A DNA stretch of 64,000 nucleotides from the NCBI RefSeq assembly GCF_041052385.1, contig NZ_CP163439.1:1725001-1789000 (forward strand), read 5' to 3'. The position numbers and the translations under genes were made by a program. The notes beneath the pieces are model-generated. The model searched no databases and had not been told where the DNA came from. It was given only the letters and a program-made list of their open reading frames with translations. Source of the DNA: Streptomyces sp. R28. GTDB taxonomy: Bacteria; Actinomycetota; Actinomycetes; Streptomycetales; Streptomycetaceae. Shown one piece after another: positions 1 to 8,641 of the stretch. Position 1 is the stretch's first letter; every line of letters starts with the position of its first letter.

Positions 1-1
1 G

Positions 2-970
2 CTGGAGGCGGCTGCAGCAGCGCGCAAGGCCGCGCTCGCGGCGTCGACGGGTCCGGGTGCCACCGCCGACGGCCACAAGGTGCCGCTGCTGGCCAACGTC
101 GGAGGTCCTTCCGACGTCCCGGCCGCTGTCGAGGCGGGTGCTGAGGGTGTCGGTCTGTTCCGTACCGAATTCCTCTTCCTCGACGACAGCAAGAAGGCAC
201 CGTCGGAGGAGAAGCAGGTCGAGGCCTATCGTCAGGTTCTCGAGGCCTTCCCCGAGGGCCGTGTCGTCGTACGTGTGCTGGACGCGGGCGCGGACAAGCC
301 GCTGGACTTCCTGACGCCGGCCGATGAGCCGAACCCGGCGCTGGGTGTGCGCGGTCTGCGGACGCTGTTGGACCACCCCGAGGTGCTGCGCACGCAGCTG
401 ACGGCACTCGCGAAGGCGGTGGAGGGGCTGCCCGTCTACCTCGAGGTCATGGCCCCGATGGTGGCGGACCGTACTGACGCGAAGGCGTTCGCCGACGCGT
501 GCCGTGCGGCCGGGCTCCAGGCGAAGTTCGGTGCGATGGTGGAGATCCCTTCGGCCGCGCTGCGGGCGCGTTCGATTCTGCAGGAGGTCGAGTTCCTGTC
601 GCTGGGGACGAACGACCTCGCGCAGTACACCTTCGCCGCAGACCGTCAGGTGGGTGCGGTCTCCCGGCTGCAGGACCCGTGGCAGCCGGCGCTGCTCGAC
701 CTGGTCGCACTGTCCGCCGAGTCGGCGAAGGCTGAGGGCAAGAGCTGTGGCGTCTGTGGCGAGGCGGCGTCCGATCCGCTGCTGGCGTGTGTGCTGACCG
801 GTCTGGGGGTGACCTCCCTGTCCATGGGTTCGGCGTCGATTCCTTATGTCCGGGCGACGCTGGCGAAGTACACGCTGGCGCAGTGTGAGCGTGCCGCTGC
901 GGCCGCACGGGCGGCGGACAGCGCCGAGGAGGCGCGCAACGCCGCTCAAGCGGTGCTGTCCGGCGAGTAG
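2..970 (+). CDS. ptsI: PEP-protein phosphotransferase, enzyme I of the PTS (3' part)
   Basis: Enzyme I takes the phosphoryl group from phosphoenolpyruvate and passes it to HPr, the first step of PTS sugar uptake (in Streptomyces chiefly N-acetylglucosamine and fructose); it is cytosolic. The reading frame is open from the left edge, so the N-terminal half, including the HPr-binding domain and phospho-His, lies outside the window; 322 residues remain of about 555. The PEP-binding barrel is clear: VGLFRTEFLFL near the start, GVRGLR, EIPSA, LSLGTNDLAQYT and the active-site Cys segment SCGVCGEAASDP near the C terminus. A strong hairpin follows within about 35 bases. Identity is certain; whether the missing half is intact cannot be seen. 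Confidence 0.96.
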   Translation: MEAAAAARKAALAASTGPGATADGHKVPLLANVGGPSDVPAAVEAGAEGVGLFRTEFLFLDDSKKAPSEEKQVEAYRQVLEAFPEGRVVVRVLDAGADKPLDFLTPADEPNPALGVRGLRTLLDHPEVLRTQLTALAKAVEGLPVYLEVMAPMVADRTDAKAFADACRAAGLQAKFGAMVEIPSAALRARSILQEVEFLSLGTNDLAQYTFAADRQVGAVSRLQDPWQPALLDLVALSAESAKAEGKSCGVCGEAASDPLLACVLTGLGVTSLSMGSASIPYVRATLAKYTLAQCERAAAAARAADSAEEARNAAQAVLSGE

Positions 971-1003
971 CCGGAGCGGGACGGCTGCACGCCGGTCAGC
1001 AAT

Positions 1004-1033
1004 GGGGCGCTCCACCTGCGGGTGGGGCGCCCC
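1004..1033. terminator. Hairpin between convergent ptsI and the next gene
   Basis: GGGGCGC pairs with GCGCCCC and an inner CCACC pairs with GGTGG, separated by one T/G mismatch, giving about 12 paired bases around a TGCG loop. It sits between two convergent genes and probably ends transcription in both directions. There is no U-tract, as is usual in Streptomyces. Confidence 0.7.
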
Positions 1034-1039
1034 TCGCGT

Positions 1040-1933
1040 TCAGTGGTGGTGTCCCGGCGGTGCTTCCTCACTTCCGAGATCCGGCGGCACGCAGTAGTCG
1101 ACTCCCGATTCCGGGGAGATGAGGTCTCCGGATTCGATGTCGGTGCAGTAGGCGTCGAAGACCTCGCCTGCGGTGAGGGGTTCCAGCCCGTCGCCGCGCA
1201 GACGCCATCCGTAGATACGGTCGGAAGTGCCGGGGGCGCTGGTCCGCATCACGAGTCCACCGGGGCTCTTGGTGGCGATGCCGAGGGCAAGGACGGTGGT
1301 GAACTCCAGGGCTTCGGCCTCGTCGAGGTGGGTGGCGCCCTGGGCGTCTTCGTCGGCGTGCAGGACGGCGACCAGTGGTTCTGGGGTTCCCGTGACGCTG
1401 CAGACCAGGTGTCGGTCGCCCGGCTGGGCCGTATCCAGGATGCGGACGAGGAGGTTCGAGGCGCGGGTGAGGGCCGCGCGGCCGATGTCCTCGCCGCAGC
1501 CGGCGCAGGCGCCGAGCCGTGCCAGGAGTGTGGCCGCGTACTCCCACGTGGCCTGTCGGACGGCTTCGTCGACGAGGGCCGGGACGAGGTCTGTCAGGGA
1601 CTGGCCCTCGTAGGGGACGGTGGGTCCGGTGGTCGCGAGTTCGGCGGTGAAGCGGGTGCGGCTTGACGGGATGTCAGGGTCGAGGCCTGTTTCCGCGCAG
1701 AACTCGGCGTACTCCTCCGGGTCGAAGAGGGCGATCGTCGTATGGCTGCCTTGGGAGGCCCGTGTCCTGAGGAGGGCATCCATCTGTTGCAGATAGATCT
1801 TGTGGTCGTCGAAGGTGAAGCTGCGGTAGCGCCGCATGGCACGGAAATCGTGCTCGTCGGTCAGCAGGCCGATCGTGCCGGCGATCTCGCGGCGCAGGAC
1901 GCGTCGCATCGTCTGGTGGTCGGTGTGCACCAT
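1040..1933 (-). CDS. Conserved hypothetical protein, cytosolic
   Basis: A 297-residue protein I do not recognise. It starts MVHTDHQTMRRVLRRE; this ATG has GGGGGA four bases upstream and is preferred to an upstream start that would add MSIDRLRTGGN. It has no signal peptide or membrane segment and is fairly acidic. A CAGCGED motif near the middle and single Cys residues elsewhere do not form a convincing metal site. The C terminus ends in a His triplet (PPGHHH). It is convergent with ptsI and about 180 bases downstream of the acetoacetyl-CoA synthetase gene on the same strand, so it probably has its own promoter. No function is proposed. Confidence 0.75.
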   Translation of the reverse strand: MVHTDHQTMRRVLRREIAGTIGLLTDEHDFRAMRRYRSFTFDDHKIYLQQMDALLRTRASQGSHTTIALFDPEEYAEFCAETGLDPDIPSSRTRFTAELATTGPTVPYEGQSLTDLVPALVDEAVRQATWEYAATLLARLGACAGCGEDIGRAALTRASNLLVRILDTAQPGDRHLVCSVTGTPEPLVAVLHADEDAQGATHLDEAEALEFTTVLALGIATKSPGGLVMRTSAPGTSDRIYGWRLRGDGLEPLTAGEVFDAYCTDIESGDLISPESGVDYCVPPDLGSEEAPPGHHH

Positions 1934-2115
1934 GTTTCCCCCTGTGCGCAGTCGATCAATGCTCACTCACAGTAACCGGCGGCACTGACAACGGCGTGGG
2001 GGGGGAGGTTCCTGCGGACGAGAAGGCGCGTATTCGTGCAGGTCGGAGGAGATAGTCCTGCGGCGACCGGCCTCGGAACTCGTTGTGGTTCGGTGAGTCC
2101 GAGGCCGACCGTCGG

Positions 2116-4083
2116 TCAGGCTCGCTTGCGGGCGAGCTCCTCGTAGAAGTGCAGGAGGTCGAGGTTGTCGATGGAGCCCGGGTTGACCGCCTTTTCCAGC
2201 GGTGTGCCCTGGAGAAGTCGCTTGACCGGGACCTCGATGCGCTTTCCGGTGAGGGTGTGTGGGACGCCGGGGACCTCGATGATCTCGTCCGGGACATGAC
2301 GTGGTGAGAGCTGTTCGCGGATGGTCTGCTTGATGCGGCTCAGGAGGGCCTCGTCGAGCACGGCTCCGGGGACCAGATGGACGAACAAGGGCATCCAGTA
2401 GCCGCCATCGGGCTGCTCGATGCCGATGACGAGGGATTCCTTGATCTCGGGGAGGCGCTCCACGGCTTCGTAGATGTCGGCCGAACCCATGCGCACGCCT
2501 TGGCGGTTGAGTGTCGAGTCGGAGCGTCCGTGGATGACGACGGAGCCGCGTGAGGTGAGGGTGATCCAGTCGCCATGGCGCCATACGCCGGGATACGTGT
2601 CGAAGTAGCTGTCGTGGTACCGGCTGCCGTCGGGGTCGTTCCAGAAGTGGATCGGCATGGACGGCATGGGGTTGGTGACCACGAGCTCGCCCACTTCGTC
2701 GACGAGGGGTTTTCCGCTGGGGTCCCAGGACTGCAGGTCGGTGCCCAGGCTGGGGGCCTGGAGTTCGCCGACGTACACGGGCAGCGTGGGCACGGCTCCC
2801 GCGAAGCAGGAGCACACGTCCGTGCCACCGCTGACGGAGGCGATCCACAGGTCGTGGCGGACCTCGTCGTGCAGCCAGCGGAACCCGTCGGGGGGCAGGG
2901 GTGATCCGGTGGTGGCGACGCACTGCACCTTGGCGAGGTCGAAGTCGCGTGCGGGGTGCACGTCGGCCTTGCGGCAGGCCATGACGTACGCGGCCGAGGT
3001 GCCGTAGAGGGTGGCTTGCGTGCGTTCGGCGACTCGCCACTGGGCGCCCGTGTCCGGATAGCCCGGGCTGCCGTCGTAGAGGACGATCGTGGTGCCGGTG
3101 AGGAGGCCGGAGACGAGGAAGTTCCACATCATCCAGCCCGTCGACGTGTACCAGAAGAAGCGGTCCTCGGGGCCCAGGTCGCAGTGCAGGCCGAGTTGCT
3201 TGAGGTGCTCGACGAGGATGCCGCCCTGGGACTGGACGATGGCCTTGGGCAGGCCGGTCGTGCCGGAGGAGTAGAGCACCCACAGGGGGTGGTCGAAGGG
3301 CACCTGCTCGAAGACGGGTTCCTCGTCGGCGGCGGTGAGGGCCGACCACTCCAGTGCGCCTTCAGGGGCATCCGTGCCGAGGAGGGGAATGTGCACCACG
3401 GCGCGCAAGGTGGGCAGTTCGCGGCGCAGTTCGGCGACGATGTCGCGGCGGTCGTGCTCCTTGCCGCCGTAGCGGTAGCCGTCGACGGTGAACAGGACGA
3501 CCGGTTCGACCTGCTGGAAGCGGTCGAGGACGCTGCGGGCGCCGAAGTCGGGGGCGCAGGAGGTCCAGACGCCTCCGACGGCGGCGGTGGCGAGGAGGGC
3601 GACGACGGCCTGCGGGATGTTCGGGAGGTAACCGCTGACGCGGTCGCCGGGGCGTACGCCGAGGGCGCGTAGCTCGGCGGCGAGGGAGGCGACCTGGCGG
3701 CGCAGTTCGGACCAGGTCACGGGGCGGGGCTGGTGGGATTCGTCGACGTACAGGAGGGCGGGTTCGTCGGCGCGGGTCGCGGCGGCACGCAGGGCGTGCT
3801 CGGCGTAGTTCAGGGTCGCGCCGGGGAACCACTCGGCGCCGGGCATCGATCGATCGCCGAGCACGCGCGCGTAGGGGGTGGAGAAGCGTACGTCGAACCA
3901 CTCCGTGACGGCTTTCCAGAACGTGTCCAGCTCGTCGACCGACCAGCGGTGCAGGGCCGCGTAGCCGCCCTCGGCGGGCGCACCGTGGTTTTCGGCGGGC
4001 CAGGCCTGGAACCTGGTGACCCGAGCCTGGGCGATGCGTTCCGGATCTGGCTGCCAGAGCGGCTGGGGGTTCACGGTCGACAT
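2116..4083 (-). CDS. Acetoacetyl-CoA synthetase
   Basis: An ANL-superfamily adenylating enzyme that activates acetoacetate with ATP and CoA to acetoacetyl-CoA, used in ketone-body or polyhydroxybutyrate breakdown. The 655-residue protein starts MSTVNPQPLWQPDPERIAQA, the usual AACS N terminus, so the much longer open frame upstream is not used. Visible signatures are the phosphate loop LYSSGTTGLPKAIVQSQGG, the adenylate-binding WMMWNFLVSGLL region, and the C-terminal lid with TLTGKRIEVPVKRLL, which carries the catalytic Lys. Length matches the family (about 650). It is divergent from the GH31 gene across a 190-base promoter region. Acetoacetate is the inferred substrate; other medium-chain acyl substrates cannot be excluded. 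Confidence 0.9.
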   Translation of the reverse strand: MSTVNPQPLWQPDPERIAQARVTRFQAWPAENHGAPAEGGYAALHRWSVDELDTFWKAVTEWFDVRFSTPYARVLGDRSMPGAEWFPGATLNYAEHALRAAATRADEPALLYVDESHQPRPVTWSELRRQVASLAAELRALGVRPGDRVSGYLPNIPQAVVALLATAAVGGVWTSCAPDFGARSVLDRFQQVEPVVLFTVDGYRYGGKEHDRRDIVAELRRELPTLRAVVHIPLLGTDAPEGALEWSALTAADEEPVFEQVPFDHPLWVLYSSGTTGLPKAIVQSQGGILVEHLKQLGLHCDLGPEDRFFWYTSTGWMMWNFLVSGLLTGTTIVLYDGSPGYPDTGAQWRVAERTQATLYGTSAAYVMACRKADVHPARDFDLAKVQCVATTGSPLPPDGFRWLHDEVRHDLWIASVSGGTDVCSCFAGAVPTLPVYVGELQAPSLGTDLQSWDPSGKPLVDEVGELVVTNPMPSMPIHFWNDPDGSRYHDSYFDTYPGVWRHGDWITLTSRGSVVIHGRSDSTLNRQGVRMGSADIYEAVERLPEIKESLVIGIEQPDGGYWMPLFVHLVPGAVLDEALLSRIKQTIREQLSPRHVPDEIIEVPGVPHTLTGKRIEVPVKRLLQGTPLEKAVNPGSIDNLDLLHFYEELARKRA

Positions 4084-4273
4084 GGGGCGGCTCCCGGACT
4101 GTGCGCGTCGTGTGCGTCCTCCGCGCACGGCGGGGTGTGCGCGTGACGCGGATGACACGGACGATGCCATGTGATCGACTTCTGCACCAGGGTGCGCCCC
4201 ACATAGTCCGTGTCGTGAAGATGTGGTCCCGGCACGGGTGAACGGCAGTTGAACGGCACACGCGTGTGGGGCG
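4084..4273. promoter_or_regulatory. Divergent promoter region between AACS and GH31 genes
   Basis: This 190-base gap must hold the promoters of both divergent genes. It contains a short direct repeat, TGAACGGCA at 4239-4247 and again at 4250-4258 (11-base period, one helical turn), just ahead of the GH31 start. A regulator could bind there, but I cannot name one. Confidence 0.4.
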
Positions 4274-6661
4274 GTGAATGGCAGGCTGAGCAGCATGGAC
4301 GGTCGTGACCTGGTGCGTTCGATAAAGGTGGTCGGTTCTGTGGGAGCGGCCCAGGGGTTGCGCACCGTGCGGGCGGCGTGGCGCAGGAGGCGTGCGGACG
4401 CCGCGGGGTTGCCGCCCCGGGGTGCCGAGCGCGCTCGGGTGCCCGGGGCCGTGCAGGAGGTGCGGCCCGGTCCGGGCGGCGGTGTCATCCAGTTCAGCCG
4501 GTCCGAGCTGCGTATCACCGTCGCCGTGAACGGCGCCGTCTTCTGGGGCTGGGACGGGGCCGCTCCCGAGCCGTCGTATGCGCTCGCGGGCCGCTGTCCG
4601 GAGCCGGATCCCCGGGCGATGCTGGAGCCGGACAAGGACGGTGGCTGGCGGGTGGTGGCCGAGCGGGTGACCGTCGTCATCTCGCGGCACGGTGCCGTGG
4701 AGGTGCAGACGCCCGGTGGGGTGACGCTCCGCCGTGATCTGCCGCCGCGTTGGTGGGAGCCCGTCGACGGTGGGGCGGCACGGTGGATGCAGCGGTCGGA
4801 GGTGGCCGCGGACTCGCGCTTCTTCGGGCTCGGGGGGAGGGCGTCGGGGCCTCGTCTGGAAGACGGAACGTACCGGCTGTGGAACACCGACCCCGGCCGC
4901 GCTTTCGGCCCTGGCGACGATCCGCTGTACATCACCATGCCGGTGCAGTTGGTGGTCGCCGATGCGGGCACTCACATGGTGTTCCACGACACCTCGTGGG
5001 ACGGCACGGTGACGCTGCGGAAGGGCGAGGAGGGCGCCGGTTCAGGGCATGACCGGGTGGGGACCAGCGAACTGCGGATGGACGGTGGTCCGCTGCGCTG
5101 CTGGGTGATGGTGGGCACTCCCGCGCGCGTGCTGCTCGTCTGGGCCTCTCTCACCGGTGCGGCGGCGCTGCCGCCCGCGTGGGCGCTGGGGCACCATCAC
5201 GCGCGGTGGGGATTCGGCAGCGAGCAGGAAGTGCGGCGGATCGTTTCGGGCTACCAGGAGCGGGACCTGCCGCTGGACGCGGTCCATCTGGACATCGACC
5301 ACTACGACGAGCACCAGGTGTTCACGGTCGACCAAGAGGGCTTTCCCAAGCTGCCGCAGCTCGCCGAGGAGTTGCGGCGGGACGGCATCCGCCTTGTGTC
5401 GATCATCGACCCGGCGGTCAAGGCCGCGCCGGGCAATGCCGTGTACGACAGCGGGACAGTCGAGGACGCGTTCGTGCGGGACGCCTCGGGACAGCTCGTG
5501 CGGGGAGTGGTCTGGCCCGGTGACGCGGTCTTCCCGGACTTCACGCACGCGCGCGTGCGTGCGTGGTGGGGTGGCCTGTACGAGGAGCGGCTGGCACAGG
5601 GTTTCTCGGGTTTCTGGCATGACATGAACGAGCCGACCTCGTTCGCCGCCTTCGGGGAGTCGACGCTGCCCCGTTCGGCCAGGCACTCTCTGGAGGGACG
5701 GGGCGGGGACCATCAGGAAGCGCACAACGTCTACGGCCTGTGCATGGCCAGGGCCGGCTACGAGGGGCTGCGGAAGCTGGTGCCCGAGGAGCGGCCGTTC
5801 GTCTTCTCGCGCTCCGGCTGGGCCGGCATGCAGCGCTACGGGGGGACGTGGTCCGGGGACGTGGCCACGGGCTGGCCCGGGCTGCGGGCGTCGCTGTCGC
5901 TGGTCATGGGGCTCGGGCTGTGCGGGGTGCCGTACTCGGGGCCGGACGTCGGCGGCTTCGACGGGAATCCGTCGCCGGAGCTGTATCTGCGGTGGTTCCA
6001 GTTGGCCGCGTATCTGCCCCTGTTCCGTACGCACGCCAGTCTGCGCGCGGGGCGCAGGGAACCGTGGGAGTTCGGTTCCGAGGTGCTGGAGCACGCGCGC
6101 GTGGCGCTCGTCGAGCGTCAAAGGCTGCTGCCGTACTTCGTGACACTGGCGCATCTGGCCCGGCGCACGGGTGCGCCTTATGTACGTCCGCTGTGGTGGT
6201 CTGCGCCCGACGACCGTGCGTTGCGCGACTGTGAGGATGCGTTTCTGCTGGGCGACTGCCTTCTGGTGGCGCCCGTGCTGGATCCGGGCACCGACCGGCG
6301 TGCGGTGCAGCTGCCGCGGGGGCGTTGGTACGACACGGTGACGGAGCGGGTGTACGAGGGGCCTGGGCAGGTTCTCGTCGAGGCGCCCCTGTCTCGGATC
6401 CCGGTGCTCGCGCGCTCGGGCGCCGTCGTCCCCGTCCGGGGGGACGACGGCGGGCTGGAACTGGAGGTGTGGGCGCCCGCCCGGGGACGTACCGGGGGCG
6501 GGCTGGTGGTGCCGGATGCGGGTGACGGCTGGGACGAACCGGAGATCGAGCGTTACGTCAGCCGCTGGGAGGGCCGAAAGCTGGTCGTCGAGAGGGAGCT
6601 TGAGGACGGGGTGATCCCCTCGCCTCATCCGGTGCGCATACGAGGGCTCGGCGCGTGTTGA
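4274..6661 (+). CDS. Glycoside hydrolase family 31 (alpha-glucosidase-like)
   Basis: A retaining alpha-glycosidase of GH31, probably cytosolic because no signal peptide is seen. The 795-residue protein has a basic N-terminal segment, a beta-sandwich of roughly 70-300, and the catalytic barrel. The barrel carries HLDIDHYDEHQVFTVD, then GFWHDMNEPTSF, whose Asp (about residue 450) is the nucleophile, and TWSGDVATGW, which supplies the acid/base Asp. The GTG at 4274 was chosen; an in-frame ATG at 4295 is also possible. Family members cleave alpha-1,4 or alpha-1,6 glucosides or xylosides; the substrate cannot be told from sequence. The gene ends three bases before the stop of the convergent NUDIX gene. 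Confidence 0.88.
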   Translation: MNGRLSSMDGRDLVRSIKVVGSVGAAQGLRTVRAAWRRRRADAAGLPPRGAERARVPGAVQEVRPGPGGGVIQFSRSELRITVAVNGAVFWGWDGAAPEPSYALAGRCPEPDPRAMLEPDKDGGWRVVAERVTVVISRHGAVEVQTPGGVTLRRDLPPRWWEPVDGGAARWMQRSEVAADSRFFGLGGRASGPRLEDGTYRLWNTDPGRAFGPGDDPLYITMPVQLVVADAGTHMVFHDTSWDGTVTLRKGEEGAGSGHDRVGTSELRMDGGPLRCWVMVGTPARVLLVWASLTGAAALPPAWALGHHHARWGFGSEQEVRRIVSGYQERDLPLDAVHLDIDHYDEHQVFTVDQEGFPKLPQLAEELRRDGIRLVSIIDPAVKAAPGNAVYDSGTVEDAFVRDASGQLVRGVVWPGDAVFPDFTHARVRAWWGGLYEERLAQGFSGFWHDMNEPTSFAAFGESTLPRSARHSLEGRGGDHQEAHNVYGLCMARAGYEGLRKLVPEERPFVFSRSGWAGMQRYGGTWSGDVATGWPGLRASLSLVMGLGLCGVPYSGPDVGGFDGNPSPELYLRWFQLAAYLPLFRTHASLRAGRREPWEFGSEVLEHARVALVERQRLLPYFVTLAHLARRTGAPYVRPLWWSAPDDRALRDCEDAFLLGDCLLVAPVLDPGTDRRAVQLPRGRWYDTVTERVYEGPGQVLVEAPLSRIPVLARSGAVVPVRGDDGGLELEVWAPARGRTGGGLVVPDAGDGWDEPEIERYVSRWEGRKLVVERELEDGVIPSPHPVRIRGLGAC

Positions 6662-6663
6662 GC

Positions 6664-7200
6664 TCAGACGTAGCGGCCCTCGAAGAACGCCCGTACGGCC
6701 AGCGTGTGCAGCGGGAAGGCGAGCTCCTCCGGCCTGCGCAGGAGGTGCCAGCCTTCGGTCTCGTCCGTGGCTTCCGGCGTCGGCAGGCGGTCGGCGGGCC
6801 GTTCCGGCAGGAGGCCGAACAGCAGCAGGTGGCCGCCGGGAGAGCTCATCGCGTCGATGAGACGTACGTCGCGGGCGGCCGCGTCGATGCCGGTCTCTTC
6901 CTTGAGTTCGCGTACGACGGCCTGCCGCCAGTCCTCCCGGTCGTCGATGTAGCCGCCGGGCAGGGCTATGCCTCCGCGCGCGGGGGCGATGGTTCGGGTG
7001 ATGACAACCAGGGCGGTGCCCTTCGTGTCGTACACGGGCTGGAGTGCGATCGCTACCGGTAGCGGATTGCGGTAGGCCACGGTTCCGCACGTCGGGCAGG
7101 TGCGGGGCCAGCCGGAGACGCCCTCTCCGTAGGGCGCGCCGCAGCTCGAACAATGGGAGTCTGCTGCGGAGTTGGGGGCGGAGTGCTGAGTTTCGGACAC
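6664..7200 (-). CDS. NUDIX hydrolase with N-terminal zinc ribbon
   Basis: A 178-residue hydrolase of nucleoside-diphosphate-linked compounds. The N terminus has two CxxC pairs (CSSCG and CPTCG, residues about 17-40) forming a zinc ribbon as in NudC-type enzymes. The full NUDIX box, in the pattern G-x5-E-x7-REUxEExGU, runs from GGYIDDRE to RELKEETGID around residues 81-104. The SQPWPFP motif that marks NADH pyrophosphatases is absent, so the substrate is open. The gene is convergent with the GH31 gene and about 50 bases from the stop of the dipeptidase gene. Confidence 0.88.
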   Translation of the reverse strand: MSETQHSAPNSAADSHCSSCGAPYGEGVSGWPRTCPTCGTVAYRNPLPVAIALQPVYDTKGTALVVITRTIAPARGGIALPGGYIDDREDWRQAVVRELKEETGIDAAARDVRLIDAMSSPGGHLLLFGLLPERPADRLPTPEATDETEGWHLLRRPEELAFPLHTLAVRAFFEGRYV

Positions 7201-7250
7201 GCGGCGGACTGTATCCGATCAGTGGAAGGGCGTCTTCCGGGGGCTGGTCA

Positions 7251-8057
7251 CTACTGGCTTGTCAGGGATTTCCTCGAGACTGGGAAGTCGAAGTAGGTGT
7301 CCGGATAGGGCTCCGGCTTGTACGTGTAGTGCCACCACTCCTCGGCAAGGTTCACGAATCCAAGGGCTTCGAGGATGCTCTTGAGCAGCAGCCGGTTGGC
7401 GCGCTGTTCGCCCTGGACGCGCGGGTCGAGGGTGTGGGAAAGGGTGTCGAAGCAGTCGAAGCCGGTGCCCATGTCGACGGAGTTGTCGGGGAAGCGCTCG
7501 CCCTGGGGTGCGTAGCAGGGCACGAGGCGTTGTCCTGGGACGTACGGCTTGGTGGGCTTTGCCGGCAGCCGGACGATCGTCAGGTCCATGGTCGAGCCGC
7601 GGCTGTGGCCGGATTTCTCGGCGATGTAACCGTCCACGAACAGACGGGTCTTGTCGACGTTCGGGTAGAACTCGTCCTTCGTGGCCTGGTCGTCGAGGTC
7701 CTCGGCCCAGCGCACGAAATGGTCGACGGCGCGCTGTGGCCGGTAGCAGTCGTACACCTTGAGTGTGTAGCCCTTGCGCGACAGCTGCCCCTGAGCCTTG
7801 TGGAGCGCTTCGGCGGCGGATCGGGTGAGGATGCAGAGGGGTTGTCGGTAGCCGTCGATGCGCTCACCCACGAAGTTGTGCGGGGTGAAGTACCGCATCT
7901 CCTGAACGATGGTGGGGTCCACGGTTCTCAGCGCCACGAAGTCCTTGGGCGCTTTCGGCTCGTTCTTCGCCTGGGCGATGCTGGGGGCGGTGGTCACGGC
8001 CAGCACGGTGGCGAGCGTGGTGACCAGTCCTCGTACCGCGGTCGAGAGTCGTGTCAT
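7251..8057 (-). CDS. Secreted D-alanyl-D-alanine dipeptidase (VanX/DdpX family)
   Basis: A zinc dipeptidase that splits D-Ala-D-Ala or related dipeptides. The 268-residue protein starts MTRLSTAVRGLVTTLATVLA and has a Sec signal peptide ending near AQA, so it acts outside the membrane, unlike cytoplasmic VanX of glycopeptide-resistance clusters. Metal and catalytic motifs are present: SGHSRGSTMD (His and Asp ligands) and EEWWHY (catalytic Glu and third His ligand). The conserved Arg lies in YDCYRPQRAV. Cell-wall turnover or nutrient recycling is more likely than vancomycin resistance because no vanR/S/H/A genes are adjacent. Upstream ATG and GTG codons would bury the signal peptide and were not used. 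Confidence 0.9.
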   Translation of the reverse strand: MTRLSTAVRGLVTTLATVLAVTTAPSIAQAKNEPKAPKDFVALRTVDPTIVQEMRYFTPHNFVGERIDGYRQPLCILTRSAAEALHKAQGQLSRKGYTLKVYDCYRPQRAVDHFVRWAEDLDDQATKDEFYPNVDKTRLFVDGYIAEKSGHSRGSTMDLTIVRLPAKPTKPYVPGQRLVPCYAPQGERFPDNSVDMGTGFDCFDTLSHTLDPRVQGEQRANRLLLKSILEALGFVNLAEEWWHYTYKPEPYPDTYFDFPVSRKSLTSQ

Positions 8058-8194
8058 GTCTCCTGCGTCTATCAGGAATGTGTTCCGCCGGGGAAGCGAT
8101 CGGATGCAGTCCACCCGCAAGACCGCCCTGCCGGTTTGCGGCTGCCCGTGGCACACTTCTGACGTCCCATCAGATCTGTCGGCCAGGAGGGGCT

Positions 8195-8641
8195 ATGCCA
8201 CGTACGCGCACGCCTGTGGTCGCCGGGTGGTTCGCCGGCGACGGGGACGACTTCCGGCTCCTCGGCACCCGTTGCTCGAACTGCGCCTCCGTCTTCTTCC
8301 CGCGCGAAGACACTCATTGCCGCAACCCTGGCTGCCCGGGCGGCGATCTGGAGGAGGTCCCGCTCTCGCGGCGCGGGCGCGTCTGGTCGTACACGGACAG
8401 CCGGTATCGACCTCCGTCACCCTATGTGACCGATCCGGAACTTCCGTGGGAGCCGTACGCGTTGATCGCTGCGGAGCTGGAGTCCGAGCGCCTCGTGGTG
8501 CTGGGACAGGCGGTTCCCGGGGTCACCGTCGCCGATCTGACGGTGGGCATGGAGGTGGAGGTCGTTCCCGGCGTGCTCCATGAGGACGCGGAGACGATCT
8601 GGACGACCTGGCAGTGGCGGCCGAGGGGGGCGACGGCATGA
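8195..8641 (+). CDS. Zn-ribbon/OB-fold protein (DUF35 family)
   Basis: A 148-residue acyl-CoA-associated protein of the DUF35 type: a zinc ribbon with CSNC and CRNPGC (residues about 27-49) followed by an OB fold that binds CoA. AGGAGG lies five bases before the ATG, which fixes the start. Its stop overlaps the next start (ATGA), so it is translated together with the thiolase-like gene. Such pairs form DUF35-lipid-transfer thiolase complexes, for example the steroid side-chain retro-aldolases, or acyl-CoA thiolases. The actual substrate is unknown. Confidence 0.88.
   Translation: MPRTRTPVVAGWFAGDGDDFRLLGTRCSNCASVFFPREDTHCRNPGCPGGDLEEVPLSRRGRVWSYTDSRYRPPSPYVTDPELPWEPYALIAAELESERLVVLGQAVPGVTVADLTVGMEVEVVPGVLHEDAETIWTTWQWRPRGATA

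Noticed and set aside
5042..7153. 703-codon open frame on the minus strand
   Set aside because: Antisense to the GH31 gene, Arg/Pro/His-rich, and overlapping the NUDIX gene in another frame.
7251..8057. Vancomycin-resistance function for the VanX-type gene
   Set aside because: The protein has a signal peptide and no vanR, vanS, vanH or vanA genes are nearby.
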